Source: Kiritimatiellales bacterium (GTDB lineage Bacteria; Verrucomicrobiota; Kiritimatiellia; Kiritimatiellales; Tichowtungiaceae). Taken from it: a stretch of DNA of 6,959 bases. Numbering within the stretch: position 1 is the first letter of the stretch; every line of letters begins with the position of its first letter. Positions 1 through 6,253 of this stretch are shown here, in pieces. Below the pieces are notes generated by a model. It was not told the DNA's origin, did no database searches, and saw only the letters and a program-made list of their open reading frames with translations. The stretch spans positions 1 to 6,959 of the forward strand of contig JAQUXG010000088.1 in NCBI GenBank assembly GCA_028692515.1, written 5' to 3'. A program made the position numbers and the translations under genes.

Positions 1-225
1 TGGTGGCATTTCGGCTGGTCACAGTGCTACCGGATGACAAAACACGGACATTGTACCCTCTGGAAGAATCCATTCCGAAAGTATATCAGCTACCAGCTTC
101 ACAGCTGGGTTGCATTCCCGGCGGAACGACGCAAAAAATGGCAGGCTAAAGCAGATGGCGCGTTTGCTTTCATGAGCGGTAAAAAAGCATTCACGGAGTC
201 CGGTTCTCCGCAAATGTCAGGTTGA
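1..225 (+). CDS. C-terminal fragment of unidentified protein, possibly a glycosyltransferase
   Basis: An open frame enters from the left edge in frame 1 and stops at TGA 223-225, giving 74 residues of a C-terminus; the start lies outside the window. The visible part opens with an aromatic-rich stretch (WWHFGWSQCYR), followed by KHG and many basic and aromatic residues, and has no signal peptide or clear membrane helix. A tail of this kind (aromatic-His segment followed by a KHG and basic residues) resembles the end of some family 2 glycosyltransferases, and the next gene downstream is a glycosyltransferase, so that role is plausible but not shown. The next gene starts 25 nt after the stop on the same strand, which suggests one operon. 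The coding call is fairly safe; the function is a guess. Confidence 0.55.
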   Translation, partial: WWHFGWSQCYRMTKHGHCTLWKNPFRKYISYQLHSWVAFPAERRKKWQAKADGAFAFMSGKKAFTESGSPQMSG

Positions 226-236
226 GTTGAAACGTC

Positions 237-242
237 AGGAGG
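237..242 (+). promoter_or_regulatory. Strong ribosome binding site that fixes a GTG start
   Basis: A perfect AGGAGG lies 8 nt before GTG 251-253. It sits between the stop of the upstream gene (225) and the start of the glycosyltransferase. It decides in favour of GTG 251 over the in-frame TTG at 227, which would place this site inside the coding region and has no comparable site of its own. Confidence 0.85.
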
Positions 243-250
243 GTATCCCG

Positions 251-1171
251 GTGAAATGGTATTTTGCATGCAACAATCAGAGTCCCGACTACGAATACAT
301 GATCAAGGCGGCCGTCGAGTCTGCCCTGCAGAACACCTCCCTGCAACCGCACTTTCTCTATGACGGAACGCCGGACGGACTGACCGCCTGGCTGGAAGAA
401 AAGGGCGTAACGGTGATCTACCACCGGGCAAGCTTCTATGACCGGTTAAAGTCGTTCTACACCCCGGAAAAGCTGAAAACCGCCAGTGGAACATTCATGC
501 GTTGCGATATTCCTCTTATTGAAACCACAGATGAACGGGTTCTTTACACCGACTGTGACGTGCTGTTTCTAAAGCCCATTGAGCTGGCGGACTTTCCTGA
601 AACGCCCGTCTTCGCCTGTGCCACCGAATCATGGAAAGACGACTGGTCCATTCTCAACACCGGCGTCATGTTGATGAACATCCCGAGTCTCCGGAAAACT
701 CATCCGGCGTTTAAAGCATACATTGAATCCCATCTTCCTGAACTGGATGTATTCGACCAGTCCGCCTACAACCTGTTTTATTCAGGCCAAAGTACAAAAC
801 TGCCTCTGGAGTACAACTGGAAACCCTATTGGGGAAACAATCCGCAGGCAAAAATTATCCACTTTCACGGGCCGAAACCTCACGATCTGATTCGGATTCT
901 GCGTTCGGAACCGGCTCCCGATATTTATGAGCTTCTGTTTAAGTTCAATCGTTCCAGCAGCATTTACTACCTCAGTCGGTTCTGTAAATATTCCGGTGCG
1001 CTCGCGCTCAATCCCGAAGAGGCGTTTCAGACCGGAGTTGATTTTCTCTCCGGTGTTCTGCTGAAAAAAGAAGCCGAGATCAAAGCTCTCTATAAAAAAC
1101 TGATATGGAGAAGATTTAAGAAAAACTGCCGGAATTCCCTGCAGAAAATTATGCCGAAACCGAAGTCTTAG
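251..1171 (+). CDS. GT8-like glycosyltransferase
   Basis: Predicted 306-residue cytoplasmic glycosyltransferase of the GT8 type, which moves a sugar from a nucleotide-sugar donor to an acceptor, probably an LPS or surface glycan. Visible motifs in order: an N-terminal strand (WYFACNN), the metal-binding DxD motif DCD at residues 101-103 within VLYTDCDVLFLKP, NTGVMLMN at 136-143, DQ at 169-170, and HFHGPKP at 204-210, the late His-Gly motif typical of GT8 enzymes. The last 60 or so residues are Lys/Arg rich and could touch the inner membrane, as seen in other bacterial GT8 enzymes. The GTG start is chosen because AGGAGG lies 8 nt upstream; a TTG 24 nt earlier is open but has no such site. It follows a partial gene by 25 nt and runs tail-to-tail into a GT2 gene, overlapping it by 23 bp. 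The sugar and acceptor cannot be told from sequence. Confidence 0.88.
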   Translation: MKWYFACNNQSPDYEYMIKAAVESALQNTSLQPHFLYDGTPDGLTAWLEEKGVTVIYHRASFYDRLKSFYTPEKLKTASGTFMRCDIPLIETTDERVLYTDCDVLFLKPIELADFPETPVFACATESWKDDWSILNTGVMLMNIPSLRKTHPAFKAYIESHLPELDVFDQSAYNLFYSGQSTKLPLEYNWKPYWGNNPQAKIIHFHGPKPHDLIRILRSEPAPDIYELLFKFNRSSSIYYLSRFCKYSGALALNPEEAFQTGVDFLSGVLLKKEAEIKALYKKLIWRRFKKNCRNSLQKIMPKPKS

Positions 1172-2096
1172 CTCTTTTGCGCCACATCCGTGAGCAGAAA
1201 AAGTGCCGGGTATTTTCACCAATCCGGAGAAACTTATACTCCAAACAGCTGTAGGCATAAGCGCCTGGAGAAAACGTTTCGCGCAACAGGGCGAGGGACT
1301 CCTGATATTCCGGTAATCCGCACTTTTTCATCTGATACATCCAGCGGAACCGCATGCGGCGGGTCTTTGCCTCCGGCATATATCCGCCCAGTCGGGTCAA
1401 TTCCGGCAGATGCAACCCCGCCTCGCGATTAACCTCCGTCTGCTGCCCGGCATGCCGCCGGAAACAGCAGAGCGGCTCAGCTAGATAAGCCAGATCGCCT
1501 TTCTGCAGCAGATGCAGCCACATCTCCAGATCCACCAGCTGCCGGAAGGTCACATCAAACCCGCGCACAGCATCCGCTTTGCGAAAAAGCACCGCCGTCG
1601 GTTCGCCGATCCGATTCACACTCCGTTCCAGACACTGCGCAGACAACACTCTTCCGTCAACCCGATGATCGTTCAATCCCAGTGAATTCCACATTCCAAT
1701 TGTCCGCGAGTTTTCATCCATCAGTTCTCGCGCGGAAGCCGCCAGCGCAACGCCGGGAAGACTCATCGCCTCAACCAGCCGTCGCAGGGCGTAAGGACGA
1801 TTAAATTTATCATCGGCCAAAAGATATTTAATGTATGTCCCGCGCGCCTGCTGAAGACACCAGTTCCAGTTCTCCACCATCCCGAGATTTTTCTTATGCC
1901 GAACAAACCGGATGCGGGAATCCTTCGCTTCATACGAACGGCAGATTTTCTCCGTATTGTCCGTCGAGGCATCATCCGAAATAACCACTTCAAAATCGGT
2001 AAAATCCTGATCCAGTGCCGACTCAATCGCCGCCGGCAGATAGCGGGCGTAGTTGTACGTAGGAATCAGAATGCTGACTGCCGGGTTTTTCTTCAT
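1149..2096 (-). CDS. GT2 family glycosyltransferase
   Basis: Predicted 315-residue family 2 (GT-A fold) glycosyltransferase. The N-terminus has the standard GT2 opening VSILIPTYNYARYLPAAIESAL at about residues 7-28 (VSILIPTYNY first), then the nucleotide-binding VVISDDASTDNT with DD at 41-42, and LLADD at 92-96 as the likely metal-binding DxD equivalent. EMWLHLLQKGD at 191-201 and FRRH at 212-215 match the later acceptor/catalytic region of the family. No membrane helices are evident, so it is probably cytoplasmic or peripheral. The start is the ATG at 2096-2094. The frame is open up to 2180, but that part runs antisense-phase through the end of lpxK and lacks GT2 similarity. An AGGGG about 10 nt upstream can serve as the ribosome site. 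It lies 13 nt after lpxK, so it is probably cotranscribed and acts on LPS or another surface glycan. Its last codons overlap the convergent GT8 gene. Confidence 0.9.
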   Translation of the reverse strand: MKKNPAVSILIPTYNYARYLPAAIESALDQDFTDFEVVISDDASTDNTEKICRSYEAKDSRIRFVRHKKNLGMVENWNWCLQQARGTYIKYLLADDKFNRPYALRRLVEAMSLPGVALAASARELMDENSRTIGMWNSLGLNDHRVDGRVLSAQCLERSVNRIGEPTAVLFRKADAVRGFDVTFRQLVDLEMWLHLLQKGDLAYLAEPLCCFRRHAGQQTEVNREAGLHLPELTRLGGYMPEAKTRRMRFRWMYQMKKCGLPEYQESLALLRETFSPGAYAYSCLEYKFLRIGENTRHFFCSRMWRKRAKTSVSA

Positions 2097-2109
2097 GTTG
2101 GCGCAACCC

Positions 2110-3258
2110 CTACCGAAAGCAAATCCTGTCGATCCACTCTTCGAAGGCATCGGCTCCGGAAAGCATTTCAATTTCCACACGCAGATAAAGCACAGGCAGG
2201 TCGCAGCGGTCGATCAGCGGAAACCGCACCGCATCCTTTTCCGTGGTGATAATCAGCTCCGCACCGGCTTCTACGGCACGGTTGATTGTTTCAATGATTT
2301 CCTGCTGAGTATAGCGATGATGGTCCGCATATTGCGCACTGTGAACAATCTCCGCATCCAAACCCCGCAACCCGTTCTCAAAGCCTTCCGGCACAGCGAT
2401 CCCCGAAACCGCTGCGACTTTTCTCCCCTTCAGAAAACGGAGTTCAACCCGCTCACGGGTGTAGAGATTTTCGAGATATTTGGTACTGTGGCGGCACTCT
2501 GAAATTTCGGCGTGCTTATTGAGTTCGCGCAATTTCGCCTTCAACTCGGGCGCGCCTTCCGGCGGACATTTGGTGATGAAAATAAAGCCGGCGCGTTTCA
2601 GATTGCGCATCGGTTCGCGAAGCAGGCCGCGCGGCAAAACACGGTTGTAACCGAATGGATTGGTGTAATCGACCAGTACAATATCAAGTCGATGCTGCAG
2701 TTTGAGATATTGAAAACCATCGTCGAGCACCAGCGTGTCACAGCCAAACTTCTTAATCGCGTATTTGCCCGCCTTGACACGATCCTTATCCACCAGCACC
2801 ACCACCTCCGGCAGATTGGACGCCAGCATGTACGGTTCATCCCCGGCCAGATCCGAGTTGAGCAGCAACCGCTGTCCGTCGGAAACTACGCGAGGCAGGC
2901 GTTCTTCCTTCTTCAATATTTTTTCCCAGAGCGGCGTCTTTTTGCTCTTGTACCCGCGGCTGAGAATCGCCACTTTGCGTCCCTTTTGCTGCAGCGAACG
3001 GGCGAAGGTTTCCACGATCGGGGTCTTCCCGGTTCCGCCGACAGTCACATTGCCGACGCTGATCACCTGACAACCCAGCGTGCTGGCACGGATAATCCGG
3101 TGTTTATGCAACAGCAGCCGCAACTGAACCAGTGCACTGAACAGCCAGGAAAGTGATTTCAGGAAACCGCGCAGACAGGAGGCACGCTTTCCGCGAGTCT
3201 CCTTGGCGATCACTTTCAGCAGCCGTTGTTCAAGACGTTCATTTGAGCGGTTCGGCAT
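2110..3258 (-). CDS. lpxK: Tetraacyldisaccharide 4'-kinase (lipid A synthesis)
   Basis: LpxK phosphorylates the 4' position of the tetraacyldisaccharide 1-phosphate precursor with ATP, giving lipid IVA, on the cytoplasmic face of the inner membrane. The 382 residues contain the family marks in order: a hydrophobic N-terminal segment at about 33-50 (membrane anchor), SVGNVTVGG with Walker A GGTGKT at 74-79, GDEPYMLA at 139-146, LVLDDGFQ with DDG at 179-181, [13 protein letters not shown] and [11 protein letters not shown] at 191-216, DHHRYT at 312-317 and TTEKDAVR at 338-345. The usual His after DDGFQ is Tyr here (residue 184). The protein is somewhat longer than the roughly 310-350 residues common in the family, mainly at the N-terminus. 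It starts 5 nt after the MBL hydrolase gene, with AGAAGGA as ribosome site inside that gene's end, and is followed by a GT2 gene, so the three form a likely operon. Identification is firm. Confidence 0.96.
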   Translation of the reverse strand: MPNRSNERLEQRLLKVIAKETRGKRASCLRGFLKSLSWLFSALVQLRLLLHKHRIIRASTLGCQVISVGNVTVGGTGKTPIVETFARSLQQKGRKVAILSRGYKSKKTPLWEKILKKEERLPRVVSDGQRLLLNSDLAGDEPYMLASNLPEVVVLVDKDRVKAGKYAIKKFGCDTLVLDDGFQYLKLQHRLDIVLVDYTNPFGYNRVLPRGLLREPMRNLKRAGFIFITKCPPEGAPELKAKLRELNKHAEISECRHSTKYLENLYTRERVELRFLKGRKVAAVSGIAVPEGFENGLRGLDAEIVHSAQYADHHRYTQQEIIETINRAVEAGAELIITTEKDAVRFPLIDRCDLPVLYLRVEIEMLSGADAFEEWIDRICFR

Positions 3259-3263
3259 AAAAT

Positions 3264-4052
3264 CTATCCTTCTAAAACCAACTGGTCACTAACGCCGTCC
3301 GCACCCGTTAACCGTACGGTGACGTGCGTATGACCCGCTTCCGCCAGCAGGGTTTCAAACGTCGCGCGGGCGTGGCGGGGACTGTTGCAATCCGAGCTCA
3401 AGTGCGCAAGAAAAAGATGCTGCAACCCGTCCCCGGCGATTTCCGCCATCAGCGTTGCCGCTGCCCGGTTGGAAAGATGTCCCTGATTGCCGCGAATCCG
3501 CTGTTTCAGGCTCCACGGACGGGGGGCTTCGTGTAGAAGCTCCTCGTCGTGATTGGCTTCGATCACCACCGCATGACATTTGCGCAGCTTTTCGCGGACC
3601 AGATTGGTTACCACCCCGAGATCGGTGACGACGCCAATCGAAAACGTTCCGGCGCGGAGAACAAACCCGACCGGCTCATAGGCATCGTGCGGAACAGAAA
3701 ACGGTTCAACCGTGAGATCACCGATGGTAAACGGCGATCCGGTGGTGAATCGACGGCAATCCAGTCCGGCCTGCTTGCTATCGCGCAGAATGGCATCCAG
3801 CGTTCCGCCGTTGGCGTAAACCGGAATCCCGTGGGTTTTCTGTAAAACCCGGATGCCTGAAATATGATCGCCATGCTCGTGGCTCACGCAGATCGCGGAA
3901 ATATCCTCCACCCGCTCGCCGATTTCTGCCAGCCGCTCCGTCGTTTTACGCGCCGAAAGCCCTGCATCAATCAGAATGCGGGTCGTTTCGGTGCCAATGA
4001 ATGTGCAGTTTCCCGAACTGCCGCTGGCTAATACGCAAAGTTTCAAGCTCAT
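3264..4052 (-). CDS. MBL-fold metallo-hydrolase, YycJ/WalJ-like
   Basis: Predicted 262-residue metallo-beta-lactamase-fold hydrolase of the YycJ/WalJ type, a soluble cytoplasmic group related to RNase Z and thought to act on nucleic acids (5' exonuclease activity has been reported for WalJ-type proteins). The N-terminus carries the group signature LASGSSGNCTFI. The metal-binding motif HEHGDH is at residues 58-63 (His58, His60, Asp62, His63), with further likely ligands at PHDA (121-124), VVTDLG (Asp144), GHLSN (His192) and LAHLSSDCN (His217). The family length is usual. The start is placed at ATG 4052. A TTG 9 nt earlier at 4061 is also open, and neither has a recognisable Shine-Dalgarno; instead a short hairpin lies about 20 nt upstream. 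It is the first gene of a tight cluster with lpxK and a GT2 gene and is divergent from rpoN. A direct role in lipid A synthesis is not implied by its family; cotranscription may just be genome layout. Confidence 0.9.
   Translation of the reverse strand: MSLKLCVLASGSSGNCTFIGTETTRILIDAGLSARKTTERLAEIGERVEDISAICVSHEHGDHISGIRVLQKTHGIPVYANGGTLDAILRDSKQAGLDCRRFTTGSPFTIGDLTVEPFSVPHDAYEPVGFVLRAGTFSIGVVTDLGVVTNLVREKLRKCHAVVIEANHDEELLHEAPRPWSLKQRIRGNQGHLSNRAAATLMAEIAGDGLQHLFLAHLSSDCNSPRHARATFETLLAEAGHTHVTVRLTGADGVSDQLVLEG
3267..3273 (-). promoter_or_regulatory. Ribosome binding site of lpxK
   Basis: On the minus strand AGAAGGA ends 8 nt before the lpxK ATG (3258). It partly overlaps the last codons of the upstream hydrolase gene. 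The overlap supports translational coupling and the chosen lpxK start. Confidence 0.7.
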
Positions 4053-4072
4053 AGAATTCAAATTTGGGTGTT

Positions 4073-4086
4073 ACAGCCGAAGCTGT
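4073..4086 (-). promoter_or_regulatory. UUCG-loop hairpin in the hydrolase leader
   Basis: ACAGC and GCTGT pair over five bases around a four-base loop. Read on the minus strand the loop is C(UUCG)G, the extra-stable RNA tetraloop. It lies in the probable 5' leader of the MBL hydrolase gene, 20 nt before its ATG, where no clear Shine-Dalgarno is present. It has no T-run behind it, so it is not a standard terminator. It may protect the 5' end of the mRNA or affect initiation. Confidence 0.4.
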
Positions 4087-4109
4087 TCTGTGTTATTGAT
4101 TAGCCCGTA

Positions 4110-4138
4110 ATTGTTAGACAGGATCGGGAGTTTGTAAA
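4110..4138 (-). promoter_or_regulatory. Weak candidate sigma-70 promoter for the hydrolase-lpxK-GT2 cluster
   Basis: On the minus strand TTTACA (4138-4133, five of six matches to the -35 consensus) is followed after 17 bp by AACAAT (4115-4110, four of six to the -10 consensus). Transcription would start near 4103, giving a leader of about 50 nt that contains the UUCG hairpin. The promoter overlaps the rpoN ribosome-site region on the other strand. I found no equally good promoter for rpoN in this 91-bp divergent region. The call rests on hexamer similarity only. Confidence 0.3.
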
Positions 4139-4143
4139 CCCAA

Positions 4144-5559
4144 ATGGCAGAACAGTATCTAGGACACGTTCAGGTACAGCGGATGGAGCAGTCGCTCACT
4201 CCGCAGATGCTTCAATCCCTTAAAATTCTGCAAGCCCCCATTCTCGACCTTCAGACCATGATCCGCGAAGAAATGGATCAGAACCCTACCCTTGAGCGCG
4301 ATGCCCCTGAAACCGAAGAATCCACCGACTTCGCCGAGGCCGCCCGTGACGAACTGCGCGAAGAGCGCGAACTTGGCGAGCTGACCGAACTGGCCGAATG
4401 GGACGCCGATTTCCGCAGCAACCGCGAAGTCCGCTCCTCGCAGGCCGACGATGACCGTTATCAGTTCATGATGGACTCCATCGAAGGGGCCGCCTCGCTT
4501 CAGGCCCATCTGCTCGAACAGCTCACCCTCGCCGGACTCGACGGCCGCGAGCGCGGTATCGCCGAAGTGCTCATCGGCAGCATCGACGACGACGGCTATC
4601 TCCAGCTCGACCTCGACGGAATTATCGGCTCCACACCGGAATTCCCCGAAGAGCTCTTCGACCGCATCATCACCGTCATTCAGGGCTTCGACCCCGTCGG
4701 CGTCGGTGCCCGTAATCTGAAAGAATGCCTGCTTCTGCAACTCCGGCATCAAGGGAAAGGCGACTCGCTTGAAGCCGTGCTCGTGCGCGACCACCTCGAC
4801 AAGCTCGGCGCTCACCAGTACGAACAGATCGCCCGCGCCATGCACCTGCAGCCCGAAAAGATCAAAGAACTCTCCGATGCAATTGCCGATCTTGACCCAA
4901 AGCCCGGTCGCAACTACACAGCGGATAAAACCGAATACGTCGTTCCGGAAATCAGCGTGGAAAAGAAAGACGGTGTCTGGATCGTCACCCAGAACAAAAG
5001 CCCCTATCCGCGCCTCTTCATCAGTTTAAAATATCTGGAGCTGCTCAAGGATAAAACCACCGCCGCCGACACCCGCAAATACATCCGCGAAAAAATTGCC
5101 AAAAGTAAATTCTTCATCCGCAGCATCGATCAGCGGCAGGACACCATCTACCGCATCGCCTGTGAAATTGTCCGTGTACAGAAAGATTTCTTCGAAGAAG
5201 GCGTCTCGGGTCTCAAACCGCTCACCATGAAGACGGTTGCCGACGTGCTTGAAGTCCATGAAACCACCATCAGCCGCGCCTGCAACGGCAAATACATGTC
5301 CACCCCTCAAGGCACCTTCGAATTCAAATATTTTTTCACCACCGGCGTTGTTCAGGCCGACGGACGCATCATCTCCAATGCCGCCATCAAAAGCGCACTG
5401 GCCGACATCGTCCGCTCGGAAAGCAAGCGCCGCCCGCTCTCCGACCAGCGCATCGCCGACGAACTCAGCAAACAGGGGCTCGACATCGCCCGCCGCACCG
5501 TCGCCAAATACCGCGAACAGCTAAAAATCCTTCCCGCCCGCCTCCGCCGCCAAACCTAA
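4144..5559 (+). CDS. rpoN: RNA polymerase sigma-54 factor
   Basis: Sigma-54 directs RNA polymerase to -24/-12 promoters, which need an ATP-driven enhancer-binding activator to open. The 471 residues show all regions of the family. Region I at about 10-50 is the Gln/Leu-rich activator-contact part (SLTPQMLQSLKILQ, then EEMDQNPTLE). The acidic linker region II spans about 51-110. The core-binding domain includes DDDGYL at 148-153 and FDPVGVGARNLKECLLLQL at 182-200. The helix-turn-helix region is at 362-398 (VHETTISRACNGKYMSTP), and the RpoN box ARRTVAKYRE is at 449-458. Length and order are normal with no frameshift. ATG 4144 is the natural start because region I begins a few residues later; the nearest ribosome site, GGAG at 4127-4130, is 13 nt away, a little far. 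It is divergent from the hydrolase cluster, and the lpt and hpf neighbours seen in proteobacteria are absent. Codons are strongly C-ending. Confidence 0.97.
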   Translation: MAEQYLGHVQVQRMEQSLTPQMLQSLKILQAPILDLQTMIREEMDQNPTLERDAPETEESTDFAEAARDELREERELGELTELAEWDADFRSNREVRSSQADDDRYQFMMDSIEGAASLQAHLLEQLTLAGLDGRERGIAEVLIGSIDDDGYLQLDLDGIIGSTPEFPEELFDRIITVIQGFDPVGVGARNLKECLLLQLRHQGKGDSLEAVLVRDHLDKLGAHQYEQIARAMHLQPEKIKELSDAIADLDPKPGRNYTADKTEYVVPEISVEKKDGVWIVTQNKSPYPRLFISLKYLELLKDKTTAADTRKYIREKIAKSKFFIRSIDQRQDTIYRIACEIVRVQKDFFEEGVSGLKPLTMKTVADVLEVHETTISRACNGKYMSTPQGTFEFKYFFTTGVVQADGRIISNAAIKSALADIVRSESKRRPLSDQRIADELSKQGLDIARRTVAKYREQLKILPARLRRQT

Positions 5560-5580
5560 CAAGAAATTGATCCATTTTTT

Positions 5581-5650
5581 ACAGAAGGAAACGAAGTAGA
5601 TCAAAACCACAGGAATAAAGGTTTCCACCCCATCCTTCGTTACCTTCTGT
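5581..5650. repeat. 70-bp inverted-repeat element between rpoN and the exonuclease gene
   Basis: Two 16-bp arms, 5581-5596 and 5635-5650, are inverted copies with a single mismatch; read inward, each is ACAGAAGG, then A or T, then AACGAAG. The 38-bp spacer contains a nested 5-bp pair, AAACC 5604-5608 with GGTTT 5620-5624. Outside the arms a T-run (5576-5579) can pair with GAAA (5652-5655) after one mismatch, so the RNA could form a long hairpin. No T-run follows the right arm on the plus strand, so it is not a typical rho-independent terminator. The layout fits a REP-like or MITE-like mobile hairpin with terminal inverted repeats. No convincing target-site duplication is visible. Confidence 0.6.
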
Positions 5651-5662
5651 TGAAATATTCTC

Positions 5663-6253
5663 ATGACAACCCTGCATATCACCAAAGACGAAATCAACCG
5701 CCTGCCGATGAAGCAGTATGAAGGATCGATTCATCTCATCCGCACGCCGGAAGAAGCAGAACAAGCGGTTGCGGAACTGAAACAGGAAACTCTGCTGGGC
5801 TTCGACACCGAAACCCGCCCCACTTTCCGCGTCGGTGAATACTACCAACCCTCCCTCCTGCAACTGGCAACCGGCAAAGAGGTCTTTCTATTTCAACTTA
5901 AACTCACCGGACTCACCGCTGGACTCCGCGAGGTGCTATCCGGTTCGGACATTCTGAAATCCGGCGTATCGATCAAAGACGACCTCAGTGAACTGCGCAA
6001 ACTGGCCGACTTTGAACCCGCCGGATTTATCGAACTGGCAACGCACGCAAAAAAAGCGCACATCAAAAACCTCGGACTGCGCGGACTCGCCGCTTTGCTG
6101 CTCGGCTTCCGCATTTCCAAGCGCGAGCAGGTCTCTAACTGGGCGAAAAACGAGCTGACCGAGTCCCAGCTCCGCTACGCCGCCACCGACGCATGGCTCG
6201 GCCGCGAAATCTACCTGCACATGGACGGGATGGGACTGATTAAAAACAAATAG
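5663..6253 (+). CDS. Compact RNase D-like DEDDy 3'-5' exonuclease
   Basis: Predicted 196-residue single-domain 3'-5' exonuclease of the DEDDy group (RNase D / WRN-exonuclease type), a soluble cytoplasmic enzyme removing nucleotides from RNA or DNA 3' ends with two metal ions. Exo I is GFDTET with Asp48 and Glu50. Exo II is GVSIKDDLSEL at 101-111 with Asp107. Exo III is YAATD at 172-176 with Tyr172 and Asp176. All four acidic residues and the Tyr are kept, so it should be active. It lacks the HRDC domains of full RNase D (about 370 residues), so it is a minimal member and should not simply be named rnd. ATG 5663 is used although no Shine-Dalgarno is seen and the inverted-repeat element ends 12 nt before it; an internal ATG at 5708 is no better supported. 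It follows rpoN by about 100 bp and its stop lies only 5 bp before the toxin-antitoxin promoter. Confidence 0.88.
   Translation: MTTLHITKDEINRLPMKQYEGSIHLIRTPEEAEQAVAELKQETLLGFDTETRPTFRVGEYYQPSLLQLATGKEVFLFQLKLTGLTAGLREVLSGSDILKSGVSIKDDLSELRKLADFEPAGFIELATHAKKAHIKNLGLRGLAALLLGFRISKREQVSNWAKNELTESQLRYAATDAWLGREIYLHMDGMGLIKNK

Noticed and set aside
227..250. In-frame TTG start 24 nt upstream for the GT8 gene
   Set aside because: It would translate through a perfect AGGAGG that is ideally spaced for the GTG at 251, and the extra residues add nothing typical of the family.
782..1258. 158-codon open frame on the minus strand across the GT8/GT2 junction
   Set aside because: It overlaps two well-supported genes on both strands and shows no domain.
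2097..2180. N-terminal extension of the GT2 gene to 2180
   Set aside because: This part overlaps the 3' end of lpxK in another frame and reads as a shadow sequence; GT2 homology begins right after the ATG at 2096.
2512..3156. 214-codon open frame on the plus strand opposite lpxK
   Set aside because: It is fully antisense to a clearly identified lpxK and its sequence has no recognisable domain; GC-rich codons of the real gene leave the opposite frame open.
4053..4061. TTG start at 4061 for the MBL hydrolase
   Set aside because: No ribosome site favours it, and ATG 4052 directly precedes the conserved LASGSSGN region.
4159..4845. 228-codon open frame on the minus strand opposite rpoN
   Set aside because: It is a shadow of rpoN: low-complexity Val/Phe/Gly/Asp composition produced by reverse reading of C-ending codons.
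5581..5650. Inverted repeat as a rho-independent terminator of rpoN
   Set aside because: The arms are not GC-rich and no T-run follows the right arm; the T-run lies before the left arm.
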